Of a DNA stretch of 64,000 nucleotides, positions 46,301 to 58,159 are shown piece after piece. A program made the translations under genes and the position numbers. Position 1 is the first letter of the stretch. Every line of letters begins with the position of its first letter. The notes below the pieces were generated by a model, which made no database searches, was not told where the DNA came from, and was given only the letters and a program-made list of their open reading frames with translations. Source of the stretch: Adiantum capillus-veneris (taxonomy: Eukaryota > Streptophyta > Polypodiopsida > Polypodiales > Pteridaceae); NCBI GenBank assembly GCA_014529385.2, contig CM043959.1:85169029-85233028 (forward strand), in the 5' to 3' direction.

Positions 46301-46413
46301 ATACCTGTACCTCTGTGAATCACCTGTACCTGTACCTGTCCCTGTAACCTGTAACCTGTAATCTCGAAGCTGAAGGTACTCAAAGAAGATCCTCCGTGGG
46401 GGCACCAAAAGAA
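40335..46413 (-). mobile_element. Second Tat-like Ty3/gypsy element, minus strand, internal region
   Basis: From right to left: leader with primer-binding site at 46390-46407; gag (about 44590-45540, with LAGLWENICWRVELKKPRTY and zinc-knuckle start TCYNCG); linker; protease (about 43700-44120, VYVDGGAQICVITHSC, then GVYPIILGRPWLRAV); RT (about 42400-43190, LPFGLSNGPSFYQ); RNase H; archaeal-type RNase H (about 41607-41960, LFFDGSYKKSHD, SNNEAEYGTLEAGL); integrase (about 40345-41500, EKWGIDAIGPLPITNKGKSY). Distinct in sequence from its plus-strand neighbour but of the same lineage. No 3' LTR is left. At least eight breaks. Confidence 0.9.
46390..46407 (-). promoter_or_regulatory. Primer-binding site of the second Tat-like element
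   Basis: On the minus strand this reads TGGTGCCCCCACGGAGGA, 17 of 18 bases identical to the site at 29589-29606. The LTR end is probably the CA about ten bases upstream (near 46415 on the plus strand). Confidence 0.65.
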
Positions 46414-48327
46414 TGTGAGCGGGATGGAAACACAGAGAACGCCTCTATAATGACCCGACACACACTCTTGGGAGGATATACACACACACTATGGGACACC
46501 ACTCGGCTTACACAACCCACCTGGCCAAGACAGGGAACACACCTATGGAGTGACAGGAGAGAGACTACCCATTTACCCACTCCACACAGAGAGACACACA
46601 CACACACCCAAAAAACTCATCTCAAAAGAGGAGAATTTATGATGTTCAAATAAAATTGAGCTTGGGCCAACACCAATGGGGCAAATAGCTCACACAATAT
46701 GGGTAAAGTATGCCAGATACAATCACAAACTGGAGAAGAAGCTTCGCTCATAGGAGAAACTTACACAGCCAAAAAAGCAAAAAAATAGTGGAAAATTTGG
46801 CAAAATGGACAATTCCATCGCGTCCGGAACGGACCAAAACCCCAATCTACAATGTCAAAGTGCTCAAATCCGACCTCGGATGAGCAGTTTACAACCAAAA
46901 CAGGCTCCAAAATGAGAAAAAACACAATTGCGGCTGTTTCTCCTATTCTCTCCACGTTTTTTCTTGTCTTCTCTCTGGTTTTTCAGTTCCCACACTTAGC
47001 TTTATTACTTGGGCACCCTTGGCCTTTTAGATGACCTCAAACGCACCCCGAACTGGCCAAAAAGTGGCCTCGCAGTGCATAGTTGTCACCCTGCTGCATC
47101 CATCCGCACACGTGGCACTCAACTTTTTCCAATAATGCATCCCGCCACCACGTGAAGTGGCCCCCAAATATAGTTCTGATGATGAACTTTTTGCATAATT
47201 ATCACAAGGAAACACCCACTTTGTGTCCGTACTTCTCCACGTGCAAGTATTGACCCCACTCGACCTCCTGACTCCACTAGATGCCATCTGACACACCTGG
47301 TTACCTCATGTCGTCGGCCCACGGATAGCTTCGTCCAGAAGTTTTATGCGCTAACAACTGCTCATTATTATAGGAAAAACACACTGGTCCTGGTGATGAT
47401 GAAAATCGATGCAATATACACATGCTGTCCTACCTGTACACATGTGGGCCCCACGTAACCACCTGGCTCTAGAAAATGGGAATCCTTTATTTGATGCACC
47501 ATGCATGTGTATGTACATATGCACAATCCCTTGCTAAAAAAAACTCCTGACAACGTGAAGCTCTTGTTGACCTTAGAGAACTAGGAAAAAAAAACTTTTA
47601 AGATCATCTCCTTGCTCTTATTGTCAAGTGACAAGAGACAAAGTTTTCTATTTGATGCCTCCAAAGCACAAGTATGCAGGTTGTCTCATTACAGGGGCAC
47701 TAGCTTGTTAGGACTATTAACAATGTGTTTGTGAGTTGTATGTATTACATGGTGTCTTTGAAATGTTTCTAAGTGCACCTGTTTGTCTAGTCTTAACTTT
47801 TGTGATGGTTGAAATTTTGGTGCTACACCTAAGCTTAATCTCATAAGTACTTAGTTTTGATAATTTCTTACATTGACAATGTTAGTAGCTTAGATTAGAG
47901 TGTATATTCTATGTAGTGGATTATTTGAGATTCTCTATAGCTCTTTCACATACAGTCATAAACACATGCTCAAAGCCTGCTCAAATCAAGTAGGCTTTCT
48001 CTCCATTGAACTTGGGTGCATGTTTTGTGAGAGGCATTTTGAAGCAAGCTAAGGTAGTTATGGAGGAGTTGCTTCCAATAACCAAGTGAGTTGGAGTTCT
48101 TTGCAAATTTATTCACCATTTAGCTTATTTTGTAAAGGTTGTGCTTTTAATTGTTGAGAAGAGCTCTCATGCCACGATAGTTGTGCTACAGATATTAAAG
48201 ACCAGCTAAACCATAATGTTTATGGTTGGAGTAGACTAGAGAAAGATTTCAGCTGGCAACAAGCAGTGAGTTGGAGATGCTGGGCCTCACAGGTCTCTTT
48301 CTTGTGGTGGAGCTGAGTTGGGCAAAA
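46414..48327 (-). other. Probable 5' LTR of the second Tat-like element plus flank; no gene
   Basis: The part next to the primer-binding site should be an LTR in minus orientation, but with no partner its far end cannot be set. The remainder to about 48.3 kb shows no recognised coding text. Confidence 0.4.
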
Positions 48328-48391
48328 GAGGGATTAGAGAAGAACAACAAAGATATGAAGAGGGATTAGAGAAGAACGACAAAGATATGAA
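48328..48391. repeat. 32-bp tandem duplication
   Basis: GAGGGATTAGAGAAGAAC(A/G)AC followed by AAAGATATGAA occurs twice with an exact 32-base offset and one substitution. Confidence 0.9.
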
Positions 48392-48748
48392 GAGAGAGGG
48401 AGGACACTAGTAAGGAATTTCATTGCGGACAAGAGAAGGAATGTACGGGCAATGTATATCTCTTTAGGTGTGTGCACAATTGTGTGGGGGTGTGAGAGAG
48501 TGTGGCAGTAGAAGAGATAGGAGGAAAAGAGCAATGCACATGCAATTGTTTTACATGACCCTTATGGTGTAGGATAGTAGGCTATTAACAACCTGTCATG
48601 TGTAGTTTTACCTTGTACTTTTGAAACTTTGAGTGGTCGTACATACAATTATAGGTTCCAGATATTAGGAAGTAGAATATAGCTAAGTAAATAAAAGAGT
48701 AGCTTACTTAATGGAGAGAGACAAGTTTTCACACACAAGAGATTATAG

Positions 48749-48749
<1 letters not shown>

Positions 48750-48831
<82 letters not shown>
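48750..48831. repeat. (GA)n microsatellite
   Basis: About 40 GA units without interruption. Confidence 0.97.
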
Positions 48832-48832
<1 letters not shown>

Positions 48833-49046
48833 ACACACGATATACGTGGTTCACCCAATGTAAGCTACATCCACGGGAAAGCAGCCACTCAATGGCTTTA
48901 GTACTTCAAACAAGAAGTAGGCTACAAAGTGATTATACACTTTATAGAGTTCTTTCCTTGCTTCACTCTCACCATCTCACACCCAACTTCACAATGAGCT
49001 ACTATACTTCCCCCTTCAATCTGTTTTTGTGTGTGGGAAAGTCCTC

Positions 49047-49054
49047 CTTTTATA
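49047..49054 (-). promoter_or_regulatory. TATA box of the probable LTR
   Basis: TATAAAAG on the minus strand with a GGAGGAC context. Its position relative to the downstream R-U5-like phrase is suitable for transcription start. Confidence 0.45.
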
Positions 49055-49300
49055 GGATAAAAGGGTTTTCCTCTCTCATGAGAGGCAGCCATGTGTAGAC
49101 AAGTCCGAGTTGAATTCTCCCATGTGCCTGTGATTGGCCGCCATTGAGAAGACAAGTACAATTTGAAATCGGCCACCGTTCATTGACTTCTAGCCACCGA
49201 CCATCGGCCATTGACTACCGATGCCGTACAGCTCCGCTTCCATGATGGTAAAAAGAGCAAAGGGAAGCAAAAGAAGTCTATTTGAAGCTTACACGTTTGT

Positions 49301-49849
49301 TGAGCAGTGACTAGGGCTCGACAACAAGCAAGGAGATCCAGGATTTTTATGTTTCATGTGGTTATGAAGGCCTAAGCATAGAGATTTGTTGCTCGAAGAA
49401 AAGGTTTTACATGTGAAAAAGATCTTAAGACATGCAAGACAACTTGGTTAGAGGAAGACATGTGGTCAGTGGTAAAAAGGAAAGTGTGTGAGAGACTTCA
49501 CACCTCTCCATGAGGGAAGAAGAAAAAGTCGGCCGGCCGCGGCAAGACACGGAAAACAGCATTTTGAGCATTTTTGCGTCTCACGCACAAGGGCTAGTTC
49601 TACGCCTATTAGGAGATATTTAAGTTTATGTACTCTGATGTATGAGGAGGGGAAAAGCCATAAGCTTTGAGCATTCTAATCCTTTTTCAAGCTTCCATAG
49701 CCCACTCTAATCCAAGATTCCATGGCCACTCTAATCAAAGAAGCCATAACCCAAGCCGTAATCTCTTTCATAAGCCATAATTAATCATAATTAAACAATG
49801 AATTTAATGCTAAAACAAAAATATATGATTTTTTTCAAAGATTGCTCGC
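49301..49849. other. No recognisable gene
   Basis: Contains a short phrase repeated near 49690-49740 (CATAGCCCACTCTAATCCAAG / CATGGCCACTCTAATCAAAG) and AT-rich sequence. It may be leader DNA of the element fragment that follows. Confidence 0.4.
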
Positions 49850-50182
49850 ATGGAAGTTACCTCCGATAATGGTTCTAGTGAAGAGCTAGACTGTACAACA
49901 AGTGATTCACAAGATGCTAACCTTGACATGGGTTATTCTGAAGAAATTCATCAAGCAGATGAGCCTCTACAAGATATCAATGAAACTATCAGCACTATAG
50001 ACGAGCAGGACAACATGTTTGCTATAGATGATTGCATCAATAAAGCTATTATATATACAATAGGGGACGAAGTGACCAAGATTGTGGAACCAACACAGGA
50101 TGAGCCTGAGAATACCAATGAACTTATGATTGCTACTAATAATATGTTTGCAGATTCTGTTATCACAGAAGAAGATCCATAA
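49850..50182 (+). CDS. Acidic open frame of unknown nature
   Basis: 110 codons, rich in Asp, Glu, Asn and Thr with few basic residues and no domain I recognise (starts MEVTSDNGSSEELDC). Similar acidic text continues to about 50360 with interruptions. It lies upstream of a gag fragment, so it may be a decayed linker or accessory part of a retroelement, or chance. Confidence 0.25.
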   Translation: MEVTSDNGSSEELDCTTSDSQDANLDMGYSEEIHQADEPLQDINETISTIDEQDNMFAIDDCINKAIIYTIGDEVTKIVEPTQDEPENTNELMIATNNMFADSVITEEDP

Positions 50183-50989
50183 TCGATGATCTCTTGATTA
50201 GACCTAAAGGAGATGATTATAGCATTATAGAAGAGCCTTTTAATGCGTGTACCTCTTCAGAGGGGGTGCCAGATGAGCCTTTACAGTGTAATGATGGATT
50301 GTTGAAAAGCATGGATGCAGATGAGGAGGAAGCAGAGGATGATATTGATGAGTATTAAGATTGCCTAGATCATGTTGTTTGTGAAAAGATTATTGACACG
50401 AATTCTAAATCTATTCTTATGCATAGGCTCAACGAGGAGATAAATCCTACAATTTTGCTGAATGTTGATATTTTGCAGATTGATTTTTCCGAGGATGCTA
50501 TAGATGAAGATTTATAGGCTAAATCTATTTTCCATGATCAAGTTAAAATTCCAGCAGACAGATAAAAATTTATATGATGATACAGGTCCAGAGAGTCCCA
50601 AGGTTTTTTGAAAGGCTATGAAGCTAGAGGGGGCGATGATGCTAAATCATCGTAGATCCTTTAAAAAGTTCAGAGGGTTTTTCATTTCCTTGGCCAGTAT
50701 GCCAATTATGGTAAGATTTGGATGATATTTTTTTATTGATGCTTATGTCAGTAATGGTTTGGCTGCCAGTAAAAGGGAGTGAATGCTCTTTAAGGCTTAC
50801 TCGTATAACGAGCTTAAGTTGCTAGGAGTTTATGGGATGTGGGTGCTACACATTGCTTCAAAGAATGCTCTAGTATATTGTGGGGCCTATCAATGCTTTT
50901 TCTTTTTAATGGTATTTGATCAAGGAGATTCTAAGGATATTCAAAAGCAGATTCAATACGGATGGTTACTTGTGGATATGAGTAGGACA

Positions 50990-51350
50990 ACCGATAGGGG
51001 CTCCACAAGCTTCTCTACCACCTGTAGGACCATGCTATGAATGTGGCGGTGATCATTGGGCAATGGTTTGTCCAAACAAAGGAGAACGGGTTATATTTTT
51101 TGGGTTTTGTGATGGATGTACCACTGATCATCTCATTCCACACTGTCCAAAAAACCCTAACAACAAAGGGAAAGCAACCATGAACAAGATGAGAATTGTG
51201 TCAAGCTCAAGTGGATCAGAAACAAAACCAAACATTTTGATAAATGCAGTAACTAGAGCTCAAGCACATGAGGCTGCAAGGAATTCCCCAATCAGTCAAA
51301 CCGAGCTAGAAAATTTGTATGTCCGAACCCGTAGGAAATCCTAGAAGGCA
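50990..51350 (+). mobile_element. Gypsy gag zinc-knuckle fragment, same family as the element at 55.9-63.5 kb
   Basis: CYECGGDHWAMVCPNK is a full CX2CX4HX4C zinc knuckle. A second Cys/His cluster (FCDGCTTDHLIPHCPKNP) follows about 20 residues later, then NAVTRAQAHEAA. The same three pieces occur in the same order on the minus strand at about 60750-60990. Only this piece of gag is left; pol is absent here. Confidence 0.8.
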
Positions 51351-52679
51351 AAATGAGACAAGATGAAAGCCAAAAGAGAAAAAGAAAAAACGGCTTTAAT
51401 GAAATGAAACCTAATACCTAGAATGTGCAAAGTATCCTAAGCATCCCCATATGCTCAAATGTCATTTTTGACACTTGGAAAAAATTATTTATAGGATAAA
51501 TAGCCTATTTTGGGCATGTCAATTCTGAGCCCCCAAAGCACTCTATAGCTTCCTTAGGACATGCTCCACCTATCCTTATGGCCAAAAATCTAGCTAGATG
51601 TGTGTAAGGAATGGAAATAGATCGTAGATGGGCACATCTAGAAACACAACTTCATCGTGAGAAACTTACATAGAAAGAGAGAGCTTTCACCTGTGAGCAC
51701 ATTGGTATACTTGGATTCACAATGTAACACCGCCCAAGGGAGACACAATCAATCGAAAGAAACACAAAACTCACAGTATTCAGCTTCAATGTGGAAACTT
51801 CTCAAGAACTCTGCTTTTAGCCCTACTTCGTAAGTTTTGATGGCATCCTACCATTTGTCCTCTCCCTGAGTTTTTACTAGAATCCTCCCCTTTTCCCTTT
51901 GAAAATGACCAGAAGAACATTTGCATACTGAAGGTAGCAAACAATGAGGATTTTATTATCTTAAGAGCAATTTTTGTGATTATTTTTGCAGCATCAGTCA
52001 TATTTTTGCATTCCCCAGCTAGTGAGCCACTCTTGCCCTGATTTTGACAAAAAGGAACATGGATCGCGATCCATATTGGGATGCATTTTGAAATTCGAGC
52101 TATAGGAGTTTGTTCCTGGCAACCTCTGGGTGCTCCTATACAAATTTCTCTGATTTTAGGGTTTGAGGAACATGGATCGTGATCCATGTTCCAACACCTT
52201 TTGCTGCTGTTTTTGTCCTGCTTGATTCTACCGTCTATTTGGGGTCTACTAATGAAAGGTTTTTGGTTTTTGATGAGTTTTGAAATTCCCCAATGGCCCT
52301 GTTAGTTTATAGATTTTGTGACTTTGCACTGCTCTTGTCTGTTGTTTTGGCAATGTTGACGCAGTATGGGGCACACACACATGTTAATGATCATACATGT
52401 CAAATCCGGTGTAGTAAGAGCTACCGAGGTGGTTGCAGCGGGCAAAAACAAATCCAAAAACTCTATGCTTCTATGGTTCTCTCTCTCCCTTTGAATGAAA
52501 ATGAGCTAATGTTCCCCCATTTGACTATATGTTCCTAGTCTACCCGGAATGCTCCATTCATACATACCCCCATTGATCATATCTTATTGTTCATATCACC
52601 TATAGTTCGAACCGTTCTTCATTCTGATGTTTGGTTGACAAATGGTGTTTGATCTGCAATTTTGATCCTTTAGAAGTTG
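51351..52679. other. No recognisable gene; two palindromes
   Basis: Anonymous sequence except for two related palindromes at 52054-52074 and 52167-52192. The short minus-strand frame at 51786-52187 spans them but resembles no family. Confidence 0.5.
52054..52192. repeat. Two related palindromes (GGAACATGGATCnnGATCCAT type)
   Basis: 52054-52074 contains the perfect palindrome ATGGATCGCGATCCAT. 52167-52192 is a 26-base near-perfect palindrome with the same arms (GGAACATGGATC). Their starts are 113 bases apart. Confidence 0.9.
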
Positions 52680-53970
52680 GCTCAAAATCCAACTTGTGCC
52701 GAATCTTTTCATATTTGCCATGTTCCAAGTCCTTGCTTTGAACTTTTGGTGTTTTCTTTCAAAAGAATTCCGACTTTCTTGGCTCGACTTAAGGTGTCTA
52801 GTCTCTCCGATAGCTCATGGCCCGTCCATTCTAATTGTGTTGCCACTTGTAGGGTTTTTATTAAGAATTCCATGGGTAGGATTACATTAATCCCAAACAC
52901 CTGGTTAAAGGGAGCCATCCCGATGGAAGTTTTAAAAGCTATACTGTAGGCCCATTATGTTGTGTGCAGCTTTTGATCCCAATCATTTCTTGACTTACTG
53001 ACTATTTTGGTGAGTACAGTGCATAATATTTTGTTGGTACTCTCTGCTTGCCCATTAGCCTACGGGTGATAGAGTGCAGGGTGCTGATTTGCGATGGACC
53101 ACCATGAATTCGTGAATGAGGCTCTCAATGATGTCGCTTAAAAAACGTGTTCCCCTAACGCTCACTATTTCTATGGGTAGACCATATCTTGTAAAGATGT
53201 GCTCGAAAAGGAATTGAGTTGTAGTTTGTGCATGGTTCTTTTGTGTTGCCTTGGCTTCTCTCCATTTTGCCATTTAGTCTGTTGCTACTATGATGTATTG
53301 TGCGTGCGACCTATATCCTGGAGGTATGATGGAACCAATAAAGTCAATGTCCCATTTGGCAAAAGCATGTATCCCCATCATTGGATTGAGTGGAATTTCA
53401 TCTCTCCGTAGGGGTGGTTTTGTGCGTTGATATTCATCACATCATTTGACATAGGTCTTCGTATCCATAAATAGGGTTGGCCACTATATGCCTGAGTGTA
53501 GCACGAGCTTTGCTATTTTATGAGTAGAGAAATGTCCCCCTGGCTGTCCTAAGTGTGCTTGTTCTAAGATAATGTAATATTCGCTTTTTGTAGCACATAG
53601 TTGTAGTTGTTTGTCTTTCCCTGCCTATACAGTTGGTTGGCAATGGGCAAATAATGTTTGGCCTCTTCTTCTACAGTTCTCATTCTTGTCTTGCCCCATC
53701 CCTCTGGGAAGGTCTTATTTTTTTAAGTACTCATCTATGTGAGTACTCCATTTGGGAGCTTGTACTACTAGAAACAGGGTGGCATGCTCCACTGGAGGTT
53801 GTTTTGTACATCTATCACATGATTTTACATATGTATGGATACAGTGTGGTATGTTTGGCCAGTAGACTCCCAGTCTCTCTAGCCATTGGCCTGTCTGCAT
53901 TTCTCCATTGTGAAACCCCGTATTTTGTATATGAGCCTGTTTGAGGTAGTTAGATGGATTCTTACACATA
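52680..53970 (-). mobile_element. Ty3/gypsy integrase fragment
   Basis: Minus-strand integrase text: a zinc-binding-like part (about 53715-53969, LGVYWPNIPHCIHTYVKSCD), a core (about 53055-53440, AKWDIDFIGSIIPPGY), and a C-terminal part (about 52709-52918, FGINVILPMEFLI). It is closest to the element at 55.9-63.5 kb but overlaps it in content, so it is a separate copy and not its continuation. Truncated at both ends and broken. Confidence 0.85.
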
Positions 53971-53973
53971 GTC

Positions 53974-55910
53974 TCAATATCCCATCCTTACCATGTTTGT
54001 ACAATTTGTCTTGCTAAAAGCTGGAGATTTTGTGTTTGATATAAATGAGGTATTAATCTTCTCATATGTTTTATTTAACCCAGGATGACAAGAGAAAGGT
54101 GAATTATGACACTCATGCAGAATTTGACTCTTAAAAGAAGAATTTAAGGAATACACAAGCGGTCATAATAATACATATTTCCCTTATACAAGTGATATCT
54201 GTTTTCATACATCTCACCAATATTCTCATGCAAGAATTTCAAAATAGGCATATAAAAGGAATCATTTTCAACTTCAGCATGTATCTCATCAATCAAATTG
54301 GACCGCCCAACAGTCAACAAATTACACATGGGCCTACGACTCAATGCATCTGCAACTTTATTTTCTTTTCTACACAAATACTTCAAATCAAAATCATACT
54401 CAGCCAGAAATTCAATCCATCTCCTTTGTCTGTTGTTTAGCAATGGCTGAGTGAAAATATACTTCAAACTTTGATGATCAGTACGCAATTCAAATTTGAC
54501 ACCAAGCAAAAGATGACGCCAATGTTTCAATGCATGAACAACAACAAGCAATTCTAGATCATGTGTTTCATAGTTCAATTCATGTCGTTTTAATTTCCTA
54601 GACTCATATGCAACCACTCTTCCTTCTTGGGTTAAAACACAACCTAATTGTTCACCACTAGCATCACATGACACAACAAATGGTTTTCCCATCTCAGGAA
54701 CTTTTAAAACACAATTTTCCTCTATGTTAGCCTTCTAGGTCTCAAAAGCAGTCTCACAGGTAGAAGTCCACACAAAACCCTTGTCTTTCTTGGTCAATTT
54801 GGTCAAAGGACTTGCTATCTTAGAGATATCTTTAATGTGTGCTCTCTCATATTGTGCTAGACCCATAAAGCTTCTCACATCCCTTAATGACTCAGGTGTT
54901 GACCACTCCACAATATTCTTAACTTTCTCAAGATCAATGTGAATCCCCTCTTTAGAAATCACTCTTCCCAAATACACAATCTGATCCTTTGCAAAAGAAC
55001 ACTTACTTGCTTTGGCATACAATTTATGTTCACGCAAAACCTCAAATGTTTTCTTTAAGTGCAATGCATGATCTTCTTCATTCTTAGAATACACAAAAAT
55101 ATCATCCAAGAATACCAGAATGAAGTCATCAAGATACAGGTGAAAAATATTATTCATTAAGCACATGAAAGTTGCTGGTGCATTAGTCAAACCAAAAGCA
55201 AGAACTGTAAATTCATAATGCCCATAACGTGTACGAAAAGCAGTCTTTGGAATGTCCTCAGCCTTGATGCGGATTTGATGGTAGCTAGACCTTTGAAAAT
55301 ATTGTGGCACCACTCAAATGGCTAAGCAATTCATCTATGTGAGGAAGAGGATATTTGTTCTTGATGGTCTGTTTGTTTAATCATCTGTAGTCAATGCATA
55401 ACCTATATGTACCATCCTTTTTCTTTTGGAATAACACAGGACTACCCCAAGGAGATACACTAGGTTTAATGAAACCCTTTTTCAAAAGATCATCAAGTTG
55501 TATCTTGAGCTCTTTAAGATCATCAATGTTGAACCTGTATGGAGCTCCTGGATATAGATCTATGGCATGGTCTACCGCTCTAGGCGGAGGAATGCCAGGA
55601 AGATCGTCCGGGAACACATCCTTAAATTCATGTAAGAGATCATCTACAAATTTTGGATTTGTTTCTTTCTGTTTATTCCCAAATTCTTCTTTAATCTCGT
55701 TAGCAAACACAAGAAATGTCTCACACCCTTGTCTCACCCCACTCAAAAGTTTCATGGCAGAAATCAGAAGTGATTTAGTATTTCTCTCCTCAGCTTTAAT
55801 CGCATGACCATCTCTGTTTTTAAAAACCAATTGACCCCTCTCACAATCAATCAAAGCATGATTCGCAGCCAACCAATCCATTCCCAGAATTACATCCCGA
55901 ATGTTTCTCT
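53974..55910 (-). mobile_element. Ty3/gypsy chromovirus-like fragment (protease end to integrase start)
   Basis: From right to left: protease end with RT start (about 55381-55910, [39 protein letters not shown]), RT (about 54735-55313, FGLTNAPATFMCLMN, FLDDIFVYSK), RNase H (about 54144-54692, TDHQSLKYIFTQ, KVADALSRRP), and the start of integrase (about 53974-54156). By similarity it is nearest the chromoviruses, but the region that would hold a chromodomain is absent. Lies between two pieces of another gypsy family. About four breaks. Confidence 0.87.
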
Positions 55911-55919
55911 TTGTTCATT

Positions 55920-56575
55920 GCTCCCATCATTGGCCATAATGGCATCTCATCTCTTTTTATTGGCATCTTGGTGCATTGACATGCGTCACAACGCTTTACG
56001 AACTCTCCAGCATCCATGTGCAATGTAGGCCACCAAATTCCTGCGGTTAAGACAGTTTTTGCCGTCTTATCGCCCGAAAAATGGCCTCCACTTATTCCGC
56101 TATGTGCATGTTCTAGAATCAGCAGGTATTCGCTTTCACTTGCACAGATTCTAAGTTGATTGTCCTTTCCCCGCTTATAGAGTTGGTTCTCAATTAACTG
56201 AAAGTCGCGAGCTTCCAGCTCTACAGCTTTTTCCCGTGCTCTTGTGATGTTCTCAGGGAACGTCCTGGTGGTTAAGAAGTCAATGACATATTGACTCCAT
56301 GCAGGTGTTATGCTTACCTGAAACAAAGTTGCGTGATCCACTGGTCGCTTGGCACTACATATCGTACAATTGGTAACATAAGAATGTGTATCCGCATACA
56401 TAGTTGGCCAGTAAACCCCTAACTGTTTCAGTCTCTGGTGTGTCTTCACTGTTGAACAATGAAATGCACAACCTTGGACGTGTGCCTCTTCAAGGTAGCA
56501 CTCGAATTCTTTCGGATTTCTACATAATCGTAGGATTAGGTCAGATCCAAGATGATACAGCCGTCCTGCTATCAA
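55920..56575 (-). pseudogene. Integrase zinc-binding region of the large gypsy element (fossil)
   Basis: Two successive H2C2-like parts are present: HSYVTNCTICSAKRPVDHAT and HSGISGGHFSGDKTAK...CDACQ. A doubled zinc-binding arrangement of this kind also seems to be present in the fragment at 53715-53969. Confidence 0.7.
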
Positions 56576-56776
56576 CTGTAAGTTTTTTGTTTGTCGAATT
56601 GTTTGCTGTTTGAATCCGCATTTCGTATTATCAAACTCACTTCCGAAGGAAAGAATACTAACAATTTCTTGAGATCATTTGGGTACCATTTCAATGTTGA
56701 AAAGATAAGCATTTGGTATGTCATCATCTACTCCTTCAGGAGCTTCCCCGTTGTGTATCCTTGAAAGATGATCCGC

Positions 56777-58086
56777 TCATAGATGGGTTTTACCCTTTTT
56801 GACCACCACTGTGAAGTCAAATTCTAGCAATATAATAAACCAGCGTACGATTCTCTCTGTATTGCAAGGTTTATTTACTAGGTATAAAAGAGCTTGATGA
56901 TCTGTGAAGAACACAAATTTGTTTGCACAAGCAAATAATGCCGAAATTTCTCTACAGCATAAATCATTCATAACCCTTCCCTCTTGGTGGTTGTGTAGTT
57001 CTTTTCTGCACTGTTTAACTGTCGGCTTGCATAGCAAACTAGAAAATCTATTGTTCCATCTCCAGGTTGAGCTAGAATACTTCCAATGGTATATGCTGAA
57101 GCAACAATGTGCACATGGAATATCTTTTCCCAATCTGGTGCCTTTAGTACAGGTGCTGATATAAGGTTTTCCTTTAGCATTTGGAATGAAGTTTCACACT
57201 TCTCGGTCCACTCAAAATTGACTAGCAAACGATAGAGAGGTTGTGCGATAACCGCATACATGTACATGAATCTTCGATAATATCCACAGTGTCCCATAAA
57301 GGATTGCACTTGTTTCGCATTAGTAGGCCTAGGCAGGTCTACACTGACTTTGACTTTGTCTAGTTCTGTGGTTATGCCATTTCTTGAGACAATGTGTCCT
57401 AAGATTCGTCCTTGCTTAACCATAAATACACACTTTTCCGAGTTAAGACAGATTTGATATGTCCTGCACTTTTCAAAGACCTTTTGCAAATGGTCCATAT
57501 GTTTCTCTCGCAGAAGAGAGTGTACACACAGGTCATCCATGTAAATTTCTAAGAATATTCTTAGATATTCCTTGAATGCGTGAGTCATTAACCTATGGAA
57601 AGTGGCTGGTGCATTAGTTAAGCCAAATGGCATAACTCGATACGCATAAATCCCCCATTCTGTGGCAAACGTTGTTTTGTGTTGATCCTCCCTTGCTATT
57701 GCCAGTTGGTTGTATCCTGAAAACCCATCCAGAAAGGAATAAGCCCGTTTCCCGGCCACTCGCTCAAGTACATTTTCTGTAATTGGCAAGGGATAATTAT
57801 CCCTTATGGTTGCTGCATTCACCTTCTTGAGGTTTACACACACACGCAGTTTTCCATTCTTTTTGGGAACTACCACAATTGGTGACACCCAATCTGTATG
57901 TTCGATCTCATAGATGAATTCAGCTTCCATTAGTTTATCAATCTCTTCTTTGATTCGTTTAGCAAATGTGTCATTATATATATAAGGACGTTGTTTGCTA
58001 GGTTTTGCATCCGATTTCAAAGGAATTGTATGTTGGCATATCAATGGATCAACTCCTTTAAGGTCTTTATAGGACCAAGCGAACAC
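56777..58086 (-). pseudogene. RT and RNase H of the large gypsy element (fossil)
   Basis: FLDGFSGYNQLAIAREDQHK, YRVMPFGLTNAPATFHRLM, EIYMDDLCVHS (catalytic block), FMGHCGYYRRFMY, then RNase H text ending FTDHQALLYLVNKP. This is the best-preserved stretch of the element. Confidence 0.88.
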
Positions 58087-58159
58087 ATCTTTATACTTCT
58101 TGAGAAGTTGTGTTAGCTGTGCTTCCTCCTCAGGCTCTAAATCGTTAGCTATATAGACC

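Larger units (their letters stand above)
48660..49300 (-). mobile_element. Probable solo LTR of a copia-type element, minus strand
   Basis: On the minus strand: TATAAAAG at 49047-49054, then about 200 bases later CCGTGGATGTAGCTTACA and GGTGAACCACGTATA, then (TC)n. The pair CCGTGGATGTAG...GAACCACGT is a widespread phrase in the R-U5 region of plant copia LTRs (established knowledge, from memory). No internal region adjoins it, so it is probably solo. Ends are not precisely placed. Confidence 0.45.

Noticed and set aside
52680-56575. One gypsy element interrupted by a simple chromovirus insertion
   Set aside because: The two flanking pieces overlap in content instead of continuing each other, and no LTRs or target duplication bound the middle piece.
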